A DNA stretch of 43,126 nucleotides from Hydrotalea sp. (GTDB taxonomy: Bacteria; Pseudomonadota; Alphaproteobacteria; JASGCL01): the NCBI GenBank assembly GCA_030054115.1, contig JASGCL010000011.1:1-43126 (forward strand), written 5' to 3'. Shown here piece after piece: positions 25,762-34,541 of the stretch. The notes below the pieces were generated by a model. It ran no database searches and was not told the origin of the DNA. It saw nothing but the letters and a program-made list of their open reading frames with translations. A program made the position numbers and the translations under genes. Each line of letters begins with the position of its first letter. The first letter of the stretch is position 1.

Positions 25762-26646
25762 ATGGCAAGCAAAAAAGCAAATCACGATTATCACTTGGTT
25801 GACCCAAGTCCATGGCCGTTGCTCGGTTCCTTTTCGGGCTTTGTCTTGGCCTTTGGTTTTCTTTGCTTTCTCCACCCCGATATTTTTGGCGTTAAGGTCA
25901 GCAACGACAACCAATTTTTTGTTATTATTTACAGCGCGGTAACCCTCTGCCCGGGGTTTGCGCTGTTGCTGGCGACATTTTATTATTGGTGGCGCGATGT
26001 TATTAAGGAAGGGAAACTTGGTTTCCACAGCGCGGTGGTGGAAAAGGGGCTACGTCTTGGCATGGCTTTATTCATCGCCTCCGAGGTTATGTTTTTCGTG
26101 GCGTTCTTCTGGGCGTTTTTTTACAGCAGTTTGTTTGTCGACGATGTGAAGAACCTCGCCCGTTACAGCTTCACCGGTGGCACCTGGCCGCCGAAGGGGA
26201 TTGAGCCGGTTCCAACCTTTGAACTGCCGTTTGTCAACACCATGATATTGTTGCTGTCCGGCACAACCCTTACTTGGGCGCACCATGCGCTGAAGGAAGA
26301 CAACCGCAAGGATTTGATACGCGGCCTGGGCTACACCATCGGCTTGGGGTTGTTATTTTCCGCTATCCAACTTTATGAATATATCCACGCGCCCTTTTCA
26401 TTAAAAAGCGGTGCCTATGGCGCGACATTTTTCATGGCGACCGGCTTTCACGGGTTGCATGTTATCATCGGCACGATATTTTTGGCCATCTGCTATTTCC
26501 GCTCGAAACGCGGCGATTTTACCCCGACCCACCATTTCGGGTTGGAGGCCGCCGCCTGGTATTGGCACTTCGTCGATGTGGTGTGGCTGTTCCTGTTTGT
26601 TTCGATCTATTGGTGGGGCGGCAGTGGCGTCGTCGCCGGCAACTAA
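25762..26646 (+). CDS. ctaE: Cytochrome c oxidase subunit III
   Basis: Subunit III (CoxC/CtaE) is a seven-helix protein that stabilises the aa3-type oxidase core. The 294-residue product starts NHDYHLVDPSPWPLLGSFSGF, in part, the standard N-terminus. It has FHSAVVEKGLRLGMALFIASE, the FTGGTWPPKGI loop, TGFHGLHVIIG and the terminal AAAWYWHFVDVVWLFLFVSIYWWG, in part. Subunits I and II are not in the window, so the oxidase genes are split. Confidence 0.95.
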   Translation: MASKKANHDYHLVDPSPWPLLGSFSGFVLAFGFLCFLHPDIFGVKVSNDNQFFVIIYSAVTLCPGFALLLATFYYWWRDVIKEGKLGFHSAVVEKGLRLGMALFIASEVMFFVAFFWAFFYSSLFVDDVKNLARYSFTGGTWPPKGIEPVPTFELPFVNTMILLLSGTTLTWAHHALKEDNRKDLIRGLGYTIGLGLLFSAIQLYEYIHAPFSLKSGAYGATFFMATGFHGLHVIIGTIFLAICYFRSKRGDFTPTHHFGLEAAAWYWHFVDVVWLFLFVSIYWWGGSGVVAGN

Positions 26647-26781
26647 TTGCGAATTGGCGGGGGCGATAATGCAGAAATAACGACGGCAATTGCCCTATCA
26701 TTCCGCAATATTTATGGGCTAACATAACGGGATAAGAATAACGGGATTAACCTTTGCAACGTTTCGGACGATAGTTGGTGG

Positions 26782-26812
26782 TTAACAAATTAGTTTTTAT
26801 AAAAAATATAAT
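26782..26812 (+). promoter_or_regulatory. Candidate promoter close to the DUF983 start
   Basis: TTAACA (26782-26787) and a perfect TATAAT (26807-26812) are separated by 19 nt, longer than ideal. Transcription would start at about the ATG at 26818. No Shine-Dalgarno precedes this ATG, so this is a second possible leaderless start. In an AT-rich gap the match could be chance. Confidence 0.3.
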
Positions 26813-26817
26813 TCATT

Positions 26818-27189
26818 ATGGCTAAACGCAAAAAAAATCATATCCCACTTACCGCCGGCTCGTTGGTCAGTTTATCGCTGGCTGGGTTATGCCCGCAATG
26901 CCATCGCGGTAAAATTTTTACCGGCTACAGCCGCGTCAAAAATCGCTGTCCATCTTGTGGTTATAACCTGCAACATGAAAATTCGGGCGATGGGCCATCG
27001 GCCTTTTTATTGCTGTTGATTGGTTTTCCGGCGGTGTTTGTGATTGCGTTGCTTTATTTAAAATACGATTGGCCGTTTTGGGCGTTGTTTTTGATTTTCA
27101 TTGCGATGGTGGCGGGGGGGATGTTCCTGCTGTTGCGGCCGTTAAAGGCGATGTTCATTGCCTTGCAATATTACATGAAGAGCGAATAA
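26818..27189 (+). CDS. DUF983 zinc-ribbon membrane protein
   Basis: The family is widespread in alphaproteobacterial oxidase operons between subunit III and surf1; its function is not established. The 123-residue product has two CxxC pairs that could bind zinc (Cys25/Cys28 in LCPQCHRGK and Cys44/Cys47 in RCPSCGYNL). Two membrane segments follow (about 62-80 and 86-106). It is separated from coxC by 171 bp and abuts surf1 with one base between, so those two are probably coupled. Confidence 0.88.
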   Translation: MAKRKKNHIPLTAGSLVSLSLAGLCPQCHRGKIFTGYSRVKNRCPSCGYNLQHENSGDGPSAFLLLLIGFPAVFVIALLYLKYDWPFWALFLIFIAMVAGGMFLLLRPLKAMFIALQYYMKSE

Positions 27190-27190
27190 C

Positions 27191-28000
27191 ATGAAGCAAG
27201 CCAAAAAAATCACCACGCGGCCAAAAATTATTTTGCCGCTTATCATCATAACCTTCCTGCTTGGGGTGTGGCAATGTTTTCGGCTGGAAGCGAAAATGGA
27301 ACTTATCGACACGCAAGTGGCTAACCAGGCAAAACCGCCCATCGCCTGGTATAAAAACCCGAATCTAAGCCTCGCCGACCGCGGCAAAAAATTTATCGTC
27401 CGTGGGCGGCTGTTCCCCGACAAAACAATTTACCTGCTCAGCCTGGCGCCAGACGAAAGCGAAACCCGTGGTTACGAACCGACCATGCCGTTTTTAACCA
27501 ACGACAACGAATGGCTGTTGGTATCGGTCGGGTTTTATTTGGAACGATTGAAAAGAAATATCACCAGCCAAGCGATAGACGCCGACGTGGCCGATTATTT
27601 AAAAAATTTGGCGGGCAAGGAATTGACCCTAACGGTTTACAGCGACCCCATCAAACGCCAGGGCATGTTCACGCCGGATAACATCGATGGCAGTAAAATT
27701 TGGTTCTACATCAATAAAAAACAATTGGCCGACAAATGGCAAAGGCCGGAATTTTTAACCGATAGGCCAAGCAATCAATTTTTGTTCAAGGTCGCAACTA
27801 TCAGCCCGACGCCAAAAATCATTTCCGGCAAGCCGACGATAAAATTTTTTGACCAGGGGTTGCCGTTACCCTACAACCGGCACCTCGAATATATCGCCAC
27901 CTGGTGGCTGTTATCATTTTTTGGATTTTTGCTTTATTGGTTTGGCACCGGCCAGGTTGACGAAAAAAAGAAAACAAAAAATAAAAAAAACAAAAAATAA
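27191..28000 (+). CDS. SURF1-family cytochrome oxidase assembly protein
   Basis: SURF1 aids insertion of heme A into oxidase subunit I. The 269-residue product has the family topology: an N-terminal membrane segment (about 13-30), a periplasmic domain and a second membrane segment near the C-terminus (about 236-254, ATWWLLSFFGFLLYWFG). Recognisable are FLLGVWQCFRLEAK after the first segment, VSVGFYLERLK and PYNRHLEYIATWW before the second. It ends in a lysine-rich tail (KKKTKNKKNKK). Confidence 0.88.
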   Translation: MKQAKKITTRPKIILPLIIITFLLGVWQCFRLEAKMELIDTQVANQAKPPIAWYKNPNLSLADRGKKFIVRGRLFPDKTIYLLSLAPDESETRGYEPTMPFLTNDNEWLLVSVGFYLERLKRNITSQAIDADVADYLKNLAGKELTLTVYSDPIKRQGMFTPDNIDGSKIWFYINKKQLADKWQRPEFLTDRPSNQFLFKVATISPTPKIISGKPTIKFFDQGLPLPYNRHLEYIATWWLLSFFGFLLYWFGTGQVDEKKKTKNKKNKK

Positions 28001-28012
28001 ACGACCGCCACC

Positions 28013-28660
28013 ATGACCACAGGTTTATACGACGACAGCGCAAAAAACTTGCCACCGAAAATTTCCTCGGCGGTTATATTGCTTCATGGTTACGGCGCGG
28101 ACGGCAATGATTTGTTGTCACCGATAAGCAACGCCTGGCGCGATGTTTTTCCCGAAATGGCCTTTATCGCGCCGAACGGCCTTATCAAACGGTCGGTGTT
28201 TGGTTACGAATGGTTCCGCCTGACCAATATCAGCGAGGAAGAAATCACCAGCGGCGTGCTCGAAACCGAAAATGCCATTTGGGGTTTGGTGGCCGAGGTC
28301 GCGCGCACCCTGCAATTGCCCCTGACAAAAATATTTTTGCTCGGCTTTAGCCAGGGCACGATAGTCGCCCTGCATGCCGCTCTAAAGCACAAGGATTTGC
28401 TCGGCGGCGTGATTGGTTTTTCGGGTGCCTTGCCCGACCGAAAAAATATCGCAACCAGCCTTAAGCAAAAACCGCCGGTGTTGTTAATCCATGGCGAATT
28501 GGACCCGGTGGTGCCGGCGGTCGCGTCGGAGGTTTCAGCCCAGGCGTTGCAGGCGGCCGGTGTGGCGGTGCAATTGGTGTTGGAACCTGACCTGGCCCAC
28601 GCCATCGGCCCGATGGGATTCAACGCCGCCACCGAATTTTTGCAAAAACATTTGGCGTAA
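28013..28660 (+). CDS. Carboxylesterase / phospholipase-type alpha/beta hydrolase
   Basis: The 215-residue cytosolic serine hydrolase resembles the acyl-protein thioesterase/YpfH group. It has the opening VILLHGYGADGNDL with oxyanion-hole residues, the nucleophile elbow GFSQGT (Ser113), Asp164 in GELDPVVP and His196 in DLAHAIG, a complete triad. The physiological substrate cannot be told. It follows surf1 by 12 bp. Confidence 0.85.
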   Translation: MTTGLYDDSAKNLPPKISSAVILLHGYGADGNDLLSPISNAWRDVFPEMAFIAPNGLIKRSVFGYEWFRLTNISEEEITSGVLETENAIWGLVAEVARTLQLPLTKIFLLGFSQGTIVALHAALKHKDLLGGVIGFSGALPDRKNIATSLKQKPPVLLIHGELDPVVPAVASEVSAQALQAAGVAVQLVLEPDLAHAIGPMGFNAATEFLQKHLA

Positions 28661-28799
28661 ATTGGTATATATTGGGGGCAAGGATGGCAGGGGGGACAGG
28701 GGTTTTACGCGGTATAATCGCCACTTGCGCGCTTGGCGTTTTCGTGGTTAAAAAAGACTGAACATCGCCTCAGCGGGTTTCAGCAAAAATATATAAATT

Positions 28800-29384
28800 A
28801 TGACAACCAAACAACTCGATTTTATTTTGGCGTCTCAATCGCCGCGACGCGTGGCCTTGCTGGCGCAATTGTCGATAGCACCGCAGGCCATTGTGCCGGC
28901 GATAATCGATGAGGTGCCGCGCCGCGACGAATTGCCAAAGGATTTTGTCATCCGCATGGCCAAGGCCAAGGCGCAGGCCGTCGCAACGCAACAGCCACAA
29001 AAAAATATCTTATCGGCCGACACGGTGGTCGCCATGGGGCGGCGCATATTGTTAAAACCCGAATCGGCCGAGGCCGCCACCGCGATGATAAAAAAATTGC
29101 AGGGGCGGCGCAGTCGCATCTACACCGCCATGACATTGCTGACGCGCGATGGCGTTTTGCATAACCGCCTCAGCGTGACAAAAATAAAATTGAAAGAATT
29201 AAACAGCCAAGAAATAAAAAATTACATCACCCGCGACGAATGGCGCGGCCGTGCCGGCGGCCTGGCGCTTGACCAATCGGCGGCGGCCTGGCTGGCGTGG
29301 CTTAACGGCAGTCCGACCGCTTGCCTCGGGCTTGACCTGAAAATGACCTATCAATTATTAAAGGGCGCGGGGTTATTATCATGA
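28800..29384 (+). CDS. maf: Maf-family nucleotide pyrophosphatase
   Basis: Maf proteins hydrolyse non-canonical or canonical dTTP/UTP-type nucleotides to monophosphates. The 194-residue product starts with FILASQSPRRVALLAQL, has the catalytic acidic SADTVV (Asp74) and ends with GLALDQSAAAWLAWLNGSP, a variant of the usual YAIQG region. The exact substrate class is uncertain. The preceding 139-bp gap contains nothing I recognise. Its TGA overlaps the rarA ATG (ATGA). Confidence 0.88.
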   Translation: MTTKQLDFILASQSPRRVALLAQLSIAPQAIVPAIIDEVPRRDELPKDFVIRMAKAKAQAVATQQPQKNILSADTVVAMGRRILLKPESAEAATAMIKKLQGRRSRIYTAMTLLTRDGVLHNRLSVTKIKLKELNSQEIKNYITRDEWRGRAGGLALDQSAAAWLAWLNGSPTACLGLDLKMTYQLLKGAGLLS

Positions 29385-30715
29385 GCAATTTATTCGACCA
29401 GGTTGAGAATAAATCTTTAGGAAAAATAAAAACCGGCGGCAAATTATTGGCCGATGCCCTGCGCCCCGACACCCTGGTCGATGTCGTGGGCCAGGAACAC
29501 CTGACCGCCGACAATGACTCGGTGCCCGGCCCATTATTGCGCATGGTGCGCGAAAAAAAATTGCGGTCGATGATATTATGGGGGCCGCCCGGCGTGGGGA
29601 AAACCACCCTGGCACTTTTGCTCGCCCGAGATTCGGGCATGCAATTTCGGTCGCTGTCGGCGATTTTCAGCGGCGTCGCCGATTTAAAAAGAATTTTTGA
29701 GGAAGCCGAAACCGCGCAAAAAATGGGGTTGGCAACATGTTTGTTCGTCGACGAAATCCATCGCTTCAACCGCGCGCAACAGGATAGTTTTTTACCATTC
29801 GTCGAACGCGGCGTTATTATTTTAATTGGCGCGACCACCGAAAATCCTTCCTTCGCCTTGAACAACGCCTTGCTATCGCGCTTGGCGGTGTTTGTCTTGA
29901 AACCCTTGACCGAAAAAGATTTTGCAAAAATCTTTGCGCGCGCCGAACAATATTACGGCAAAAAAATAATGCTCGACGATGCCGGCAAAAAAATCCTTTA
30001 TGATTTGGCGGCGGGCGATGGGCGGTATTTTTTGAACATGGTGGAGCAGGTCGCCTTCGCCAATCCCGCCCAACCATTGGCGCATCAAGAATTATTGGCG
30101 TTGGTGCAAAAAAAATCCGCGCTTTATGATAAGGGCGAGGACGGGCATTATAATTATATTTCGGCCTTGCATAAATCGGTGCGCGGCAGCGACCCGGACG
30201 CCGCCCTTTATTGGTTATACCGCATGTTAAACGCGGGGGAGGATAGGGATTTTCTGGCGCGGCGCATTGTGCGCATGGCCTATGAAGATGTTGGCCTGGC
30301 CGATGTTGCGTCGCAAACCGTCGCCATCACCGCCTGGCAAACGATGGAGCGGTTGGGTAGCCCCGAGGGCGAAATTGCCCTGGCCGAGGCGGTGGTATAT
30401 CTTGCCCTGGCGCCAAAATCGAATAGTATTTACAAGGCTATCCAACGGGCGGAGGATTTTGCCAAGCAACATAACAACCAAGACCCGCCAAAAATTATTT
30501 TGAATTCGCCAACCAAATTGATGAAAAATTTGGATTATGGTAAGGATTATGTCTATGACCACAACGACCCCGATGGATTTTCTGGCCAGCATTATTTCCC
30601 CGACGGCATGGCGCGGGTCGATTTTTTTCAACCGGTTAATCGTGGCTTCGAACGCGAATTGATAAAACGCAAAGATTATTTTTCTGCCCTGCGTGCCAAA
30701 AAACAAAAAAAATAA
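29381..30715 (+). CDS. rarA: Replication-associated recombination protein RarA (MgsA)
   Basis: RarA is an AAA+ ATPase acting at stalled replication forks. The 444-residue product has RPDTLVDVVGQEHL near the start, Walker A GPPGVGKT (68-75), Walker B LFVDEIHRFNRAQQD, sensor GATTENPSFALNNALLSR and the C-terminal SVRGSDPDAALYWLYRML and YEDVGLADV typical of the MgsA domain. Its ATG overlaps the maf stop, so coupling with maf is likely. Confidence 0.95.
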   Translation: MSNLFDQVENKSLGKIKTGGKLLADALRPDTLVDVVGQEHLTADNDSVPGPLLRMVREKKLRSMILWGPPGVGKTTLALLLARDSGMQFRSLSAIFSGVADLKRIFEEAETAQKMGLATCLFVDEIHRFNRAQQDSFLPFVERGVIILIGATTENPSFALNNALLSRLAVFVLKPLTEKDFAKIFARAEQYYGKKIMLDDAGKKILYDLAAGDGRYFLNMVEQVAFANPAQPLAHQELLALVQKKSALYDKGEDGHYNYISALHKSVRGSDPDAALYWLYRMLNAGEDRDFLARRIVRMAYEDVGLADVASQTVAITAWQTMERLGSPEGEIALAEAVVYLALAPKSNSIYKAIQRAEDFAKQHNNQDPPKIILNSPTKLMKNLDYGKDYVYDHNDPDGFSGQHYFPDGMARVDFFQPVNRGFERELIKRKDYFSALRAKKQKK

Positions 30716-30723
30716 AACCCAAC

Positions 30724-32472
30724 ATGAAAAGCAAACCCGTCAATCGCTTTAACCATAACATGCCGCAGAAACTTGCCCAAAAAATTGATAGCCTGGCAAA
30801 GCCGCGGGTGATAAAAATTTTATCGCGCGAAGCATTGCGCGCCGGCGCACGCGACCTGACCAATGGTTTTTTACCCTTTTGGCCGCTGGTGTCGACCGTC
30901 GGGCTGGGCGGCCTGTCGGGTTTTTCGTTTTTGCCATGGCAACAATTTTGGTTATTTCCGCTGTTGGTTTTTTTGTTTGTTAAAAAAATTTTTGACCATG
31001 GGTTTATATCGCGCCAAGCAACCAAGGTTGTTTTGCTTCACGCTTTTTTATTTTATTTTTGCCAGAATCTTATTTCGCTAAGTTGGGTTGGCGCCGCGCC
31101 GATAGCATTTGACAGCGGCCTGTGGTGGGTGGGTTGGGCCATGGCGATTTTGTTGCCGGCGTTGCTGGCGGTGCTTTACCTGCCGATTTTTTTTCTTGGC
31201 AAAAAATATGGCGAACATATAACGCAAAAATTATTAATATTATGGGTTGGCTTGTCGTTGGTTGATATATTGCGGCAATGGGTGCTGTCGGGGCTTCCCT
31301 GGAACATCGCCAGTCACAGCTTCCTTTACCTATCGCTGATGACGCCGCTGGTGTCGCTGGTCGGGCAATATGTTATGTCATTTTGGGTTTATGGGTTGGT
31401 TTTTTTGGTGGCAATATTTTGGTATCGGCGCAACGATTGCGCCCTGCCTTGGTGGTTGATGGGGATAATGCTGTGGCTCACCCTGCCGCCGGTGGTGGGT
31501 TATCAATTGTTGCATGCTGATTCCAAAGTTGGCGCGACCACGCCGGTTGAAAAAAACATTCGCCTGTTGTTGGTGCAACCCAATTTATCGGTTAGCGAAA
31601 TCCACGGCAATTCGCTTATCGGCAATATCACGCTGTTAAAAAAACTCAGCCAAGATAAATTGCGGACAAAACCGGCTGGCAAGGTTGAGGCGACATTGAT
31701 TGTCTGGCCGGAAAGCTCGATTCCCGCTGACATATCCCACAACAATGCGGCGGCGCGTTTCGTTACCAATTTTATGGGCGACAATGATGCGCTGTTGCTC
31801 GGCACATTGCGCACCGATGACGTCGGCCAAGTTTACAATAGCATGATGTTGCTGAACAACCGTGGCGAGGTGCTGGCGACATATGACAAACATCACCTGG
31901 TGCCATTTGGCGAGTATGTGCCATTTGGCGCGGTGGCAAAAAAAATTGGCTTTCTGCCGGTGGCGGCGCGCAATATCGATTTGGCCGCCGGCGCGCGGCC
32001 GCGCCCGATAACCCTGCCATTTGGCAAAAACCAAGGTTTTTCGTTCGCGCCGTTGATATGTTTTGAAGTGGCATTCCCCCCCATGGTGCGGCGGTTTGTC
32101 GATGGCGCACCGCAAAAAATGGACGCCATTATCAACATCACCGACGATGCGTGGTTCGGCGCGGGTATCGGGCCGATACAACATCTTTTTATGGCGCAAT
32201 TGCGCGCGGCGGAAAATGGCCTGCCGCTTTATCGCGCCGCCATGACCGGCGTCAGCGCGGTTATCGACAGCCACGGTCGCGTGGTCGAAAAAATTGGCTT
32301 CAATACACGCGGCGTCATCGACAGGCTTATCTTGCCGCCAAGCAAAACCATGCCGTTTTACGCCGCCCATCGACGGGCGATGGACAATGGATTGGTAGCC
32401 GTCTTGTCATTGGCTTTGCTTGTTTTGTGCTTTCTGAAAAAAAACATTTATAAAATTGGGCGAGAAAAATAA
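30724..32472 (+). CDS. lnt: Apolipoprotein N-acyltransferase
   Basis: Lnt acylates the N-terminal cysteine of lipoproteins in the periplasmic leaflet of the inner membrane. The 582-residue protein has an N-terminal segment of about 55 residues before the membrane helices (about six to seven), then a nitrilase-like domain. The catalytic triad is Glu330 (WPESSIP), Lys389 (DKHHLVPFGEY) and Cys446 (ICFEVAFP). A last hydrophobic segment (about 556-573) precedes a basic tail. It is slightly longer than the usual 500-530. Its stop shares one base with the def start (TAATG). Confidence 0.94.
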   Translation: MKSKPVNRFNHNMPQKLAQKIDSLAKPRVIKILSREALRAGARDLTNGFLPFWPLVSTVGLGGLSGFSFLPWQQFWLFPLLVFLFVKKIFDHGFISRQATKVVLLHAFLFYFCQNLISLSWVGAAPIAFDSGLWWVGWAMAILLPALLAVLYLPIFFLGKKYGEHITQKLLILWVGLSLVDILRQWVLSGLPWNIASHSFLYLSLMTPLVSLVGQYVMSFWVYGLVFLVAIFWYRRNDCALPWWLMGIMLWLTLPPVVGYQLLHADSKVGATTPVEKNIRLLLVQPNLSVSEIHGNSLIGNITLLKKLSQDKLRTKPAGKVEATLIVWPESSIPADISHNNAAARFVTNFMGDNDALLLGTLRTDDVGQVYNSMMLLNNRGEVLATYDKHHLVPFGEYVPFGAVAKKIGFLPVAARNIDLAAGARPRPITLPFGKNQGFSFAPLICFEVAFPPMVRRFVDGAPQKMDAIINITDDAWFGAGIGPIQHLFMAQLRAAENGLPLYRAAMTGVSAVIDSHGRVVEKIGFNTRGVIDRLILPPSKTMPFYAAHRRAMDNGLVAVLSLALLVLCFLKKNIYKIGREK

Positions 32473-33116
32473 TGACCCAGCAACGCAAACCCCACCCGCG
32501 TGATATTTTAATTCTGCCCGATAAATTGTTGCGCGAGCGATCGAAAGAAATCCCCCGCGTGTCGGACGAAACGCGGCAGATTTTTGACGACATGGTCGAA
32601 ACAATGAAATCCGCCAATGGTATCGGCCTGGCCGCGCCGCAGGTTGGTATTTTGCAAAAATTGGTGGTGATTGATTTTCGCTACTCCACCCGTTACCCGC
32701 GCGATGACCTGACCGCCGCCGAGCAGGCGTTGGAGGATAGCGCGCCGCCCATTATTGATGTCACCGATGATGCCGATGACGATGACGATGACGATGACGA
32801 CGCGTCGCCGCCGACTTTATTTTTGGCCAACCCAGAAATTATTTATCGGTCGGACGAGACGAATGTTTATCAAGAGGGCTGCCTTTCCATCCCGCAGGTT
32901 TTTGAGGACGTAACGCGGCCGAAGCAGGTCAAGGTGCGTTATTGGGATTATTATGGCAAGGAACAAGAAATTTCGGCCGATGGTTTACTGGCGACATGTT
33001 TGCAACATGAATGGGACCATCTGCATGGCAAATTATTTATCGATTATTTGTCGCCGTTAAAAAAATCGATGATTGTTAAAAAATTTACAAAATTGGCGAA
33101 GCAGAAAGAATCGTAA
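32472..33116 (+). CDS. def: Peptide deformylase with aspartate-rich insertion
   Basis: Def removes the formyl group from nascent N-terminal methionine. The three motifs are intact: GIGLAAPQVG, EGCLSIP with metal ligand Cys137, and HEWDH with His179, Glu180 and His183. At 214 residues it is about 40 longer than typical. The extra sequence lies between the strand VVIDF and FLANPEI (about 65-115) and contains nine consecutive Asp residues (102-110), encoded by a GATGAC microsatellite. The insertion sits in a surface loop away from the metal motifs, so activity is probably kept. It overlaps lnt by one base. Confidence 0.96.
   Translation: MTQQRKPHPRDILILPDKLLRERSKEIPRVSDETRQIFDDMVETMKSANGIGLAAPQVGILQKLVVIDFRYSTRYPRDDLTAAEQALEDSAPPIIDVTDDADDDDDDDDDASPPTLFLANPEIIYRSDETNVYQEGCLSIPQVFEDVTRPKQVKVRYWDYYGKEQEISADGLLATCLQHEWDHLHGKLFIDYLSPLKKSMIVKKFTKLAKQKES
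32775..32798 (+). repeat. GATGAC hexanucleotide microsatellite in def
   Basis: Four perfect GATGAC units (32775-32798) followed by another GAC encode Asp102-Asp110. The unit is a multiple of three, so slippage changes length without breaking the frame. Confidence 0.85.
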
Positions 33117-33138
33117 GGGCGCGTGGTGTCAGGCGCGC

Positions 33139-34020
33139 TTACCATGCGGCAAGCGGTGGCAGGGACATCAGGATAGCCTCGACATTGCCATCGGTTTCCA
33201 GGCCGAATTTTGTGCCACGGTCATATAGCAAATTAAATTCGGCGTAGCGGCCGCGATAACGCAATTGTTGGTCGCGGTCGGCCGGTGTGAAAGGGTGATT
33301 CATTTTTTTTTCTATCAACGCCGGGTAATAGGCCAGGAAGAATTCGCCAACCGCCCGGACAAAGGCGAAGTTTTTTTGAAAGGCTTCATCGCCAAGTTCG
33401 GCCTTGTTATCGCCGCGCAATTGGTCGAAAAAAATGCCACCGACGCCGCGCGGCGTGTGGCGATGTTTGATATAAAAATAATCGTCGCACCATTTTTTGT
33501 ATTTGGGGTAAAAATCCTTATCATGGGCGTCGCATGTATTTTTTAACGATTCGTGAAAATTTTTTGCCTCGTCATCATCGGGGATGGCGGGGTTCAGGTC
33601 GATGCCGCCGCCAAACCACCAATGGCCAGTGATAAGCAAGCGTGTGTTGAAATGAATCGCCGGCAGGTGCGGGTTGGCCGGGTGTGCGACCAACGAAATA
33701 CCGGCGGCAAGAAAATCGCCGCGCGGGTTGGTGCCGGGGATTTTGCTTTTAAAATCTTCTTTAAAAAAACCATCGACGACCGATATATTGACGCCCATTT
33801 TTTCCATCACCGTGCCGTGCAACAACGCCATGGTGCCGCCACCGCCCGGCGAACCATCGGGGTTTTTTCGCTCCCAGGTTTTTTTTTGGAAGGTTTTTGC
33901 CTCACCGGTCGAGGCCTCGATAGCCTCGATGGTGGCGATGATGCGACCCTGCAATTCGGCAAACCAGGCGATGACGGGCGCGATGGTTTTTTGGTCGGCG
34001 GCGGAGAATCTATTATTCAT
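33139..34020 (-). CDS. hemF: Oxygen-dependent coproporphyrinogen III oxidase
   Basis: HemF converts coproporphyrinogen III to protoporphyrinogen IX using oxygen, in heme synthesis. The 293-residue product has the family regions GGGGTMALLHGTVMEKMGVN, in part, GISLVAHPANPHLPAIHFNTR, in part, WWFGGGIDLNP, YFYIKHRHTPRGVGGIFFDQL, in part, and the terminal YAEFNLLYDRGTKFGL. It implies an aerobic lifestyle, in keeping with the oxidase genes. It converges on def (22-bp gap) and follows trmL on the minus strand. Confidence 0.96.
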   Translation of the reverse strand: MNNRFSAADQKTIAPVIAWFAELQGRIIATIEAIEASTGEAKTFQKKTWERKNPDGSPGGGGTMALLHGTVMEKMGVNISVVDGFFKEDFKSKIPGTNPRGDFLAAGISLVAHPANPHLPAIHFNTRLLITGHWWFGGGIDLNPAIPDDDEAKNFHESLKNTCDAHDKDFYPKYKKWCDDYFYIKHRHTPRGVGGIFFDQLRGDNKAELGDEAFQKNFAFVRAVGEFFLAYYPALIEKKMNHPFTPADRDQQLRYRGRYAEFNLLYDRGTKFGLETDGNVEAILMSLPPLAAW

Positions 34021-34041
34021 GATGTCGATAATTTTTTTTGA

Positions 34042-34509
34042 CTATTTAATTGTTGCCGCGCCATGGTTTGTCCGGCGCGTTGCCGCACCAAGCACAAAAG
34101 CGATAGAGGTAGCCAGGTTGAGCGAGCGGGTGTTGTCGGCCATCGGGATTTTTATTTTTTTATCAACCGTAGCATGGATGGATTCCGGCGCGCCGCGCGA
34201 TTCACTGCCGAACAACAAAAAATCATCGTCGGTGAAGGAAAAATTATCAATAGCCTCGCTGGCGTGGGTGGTGAATAAAACACGGCGGCGCGGTTTACAA
34301 TCGGCAATAAAATGGTCGTAATCGATATGGCGAAACAGCGCGACCTTATCAAGGTAATCTAACCCGCCGCGTTTTAATTTTTGCTCGTCCCAAATAAAAC
34401 CAAATGGCTCGATAAGGTGAAGTGGCACCTGCAAACATGCGCATAACCGCATGATGGCACCAGTGTTTTGTGGAATATCAGGTTCGATAAGAACAACCGA
34501 AAGGGGCAT
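34042..34509 (-). CDS. trmL: tRNA (cytidine/uridine-34-2'-O)-methyltransferase TrmL
   Basis: TrmL is a SPOUT-fold enzyme that 2'-O-methylates the wobble base of certain leucine tRNAs. The 155-residue product shows VVLIEPDIPQNTGAIMRLCA at the N-terminus, LLFGSESRGAPESIH in the middle and the SAM-binding knot NTRSLNLATSIAFVLGAA, all characteristic. Length is typical. It lies between rpmA and hemF on the minus strand. Confidence 0.93.
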   Translation of the reverse strand: MPLSVVLIEPDIPQNTGAIMRLCACLQVPLHLIEPFGFIWDEQKLKRGGLDYLDKVALFRHIDYDHFIADCKPRRRVLFTTHASEAIDNFSFTDDDFLLFGSESRGAPESIHATVDKKIKIPMADNTRSLNLATSIAFVLGAATRRTNHGAATIK

Positions 34510-34541
34510 GTTCCTTAACCCCCATCAATAGGCCGGCGCGC

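Noticed and set aside
28661-28799. Possible RNA gene between the esterase gene and maf
   Set aside because: No tRNA-like cloverleaf, strong hairpin or terminator could be made out.
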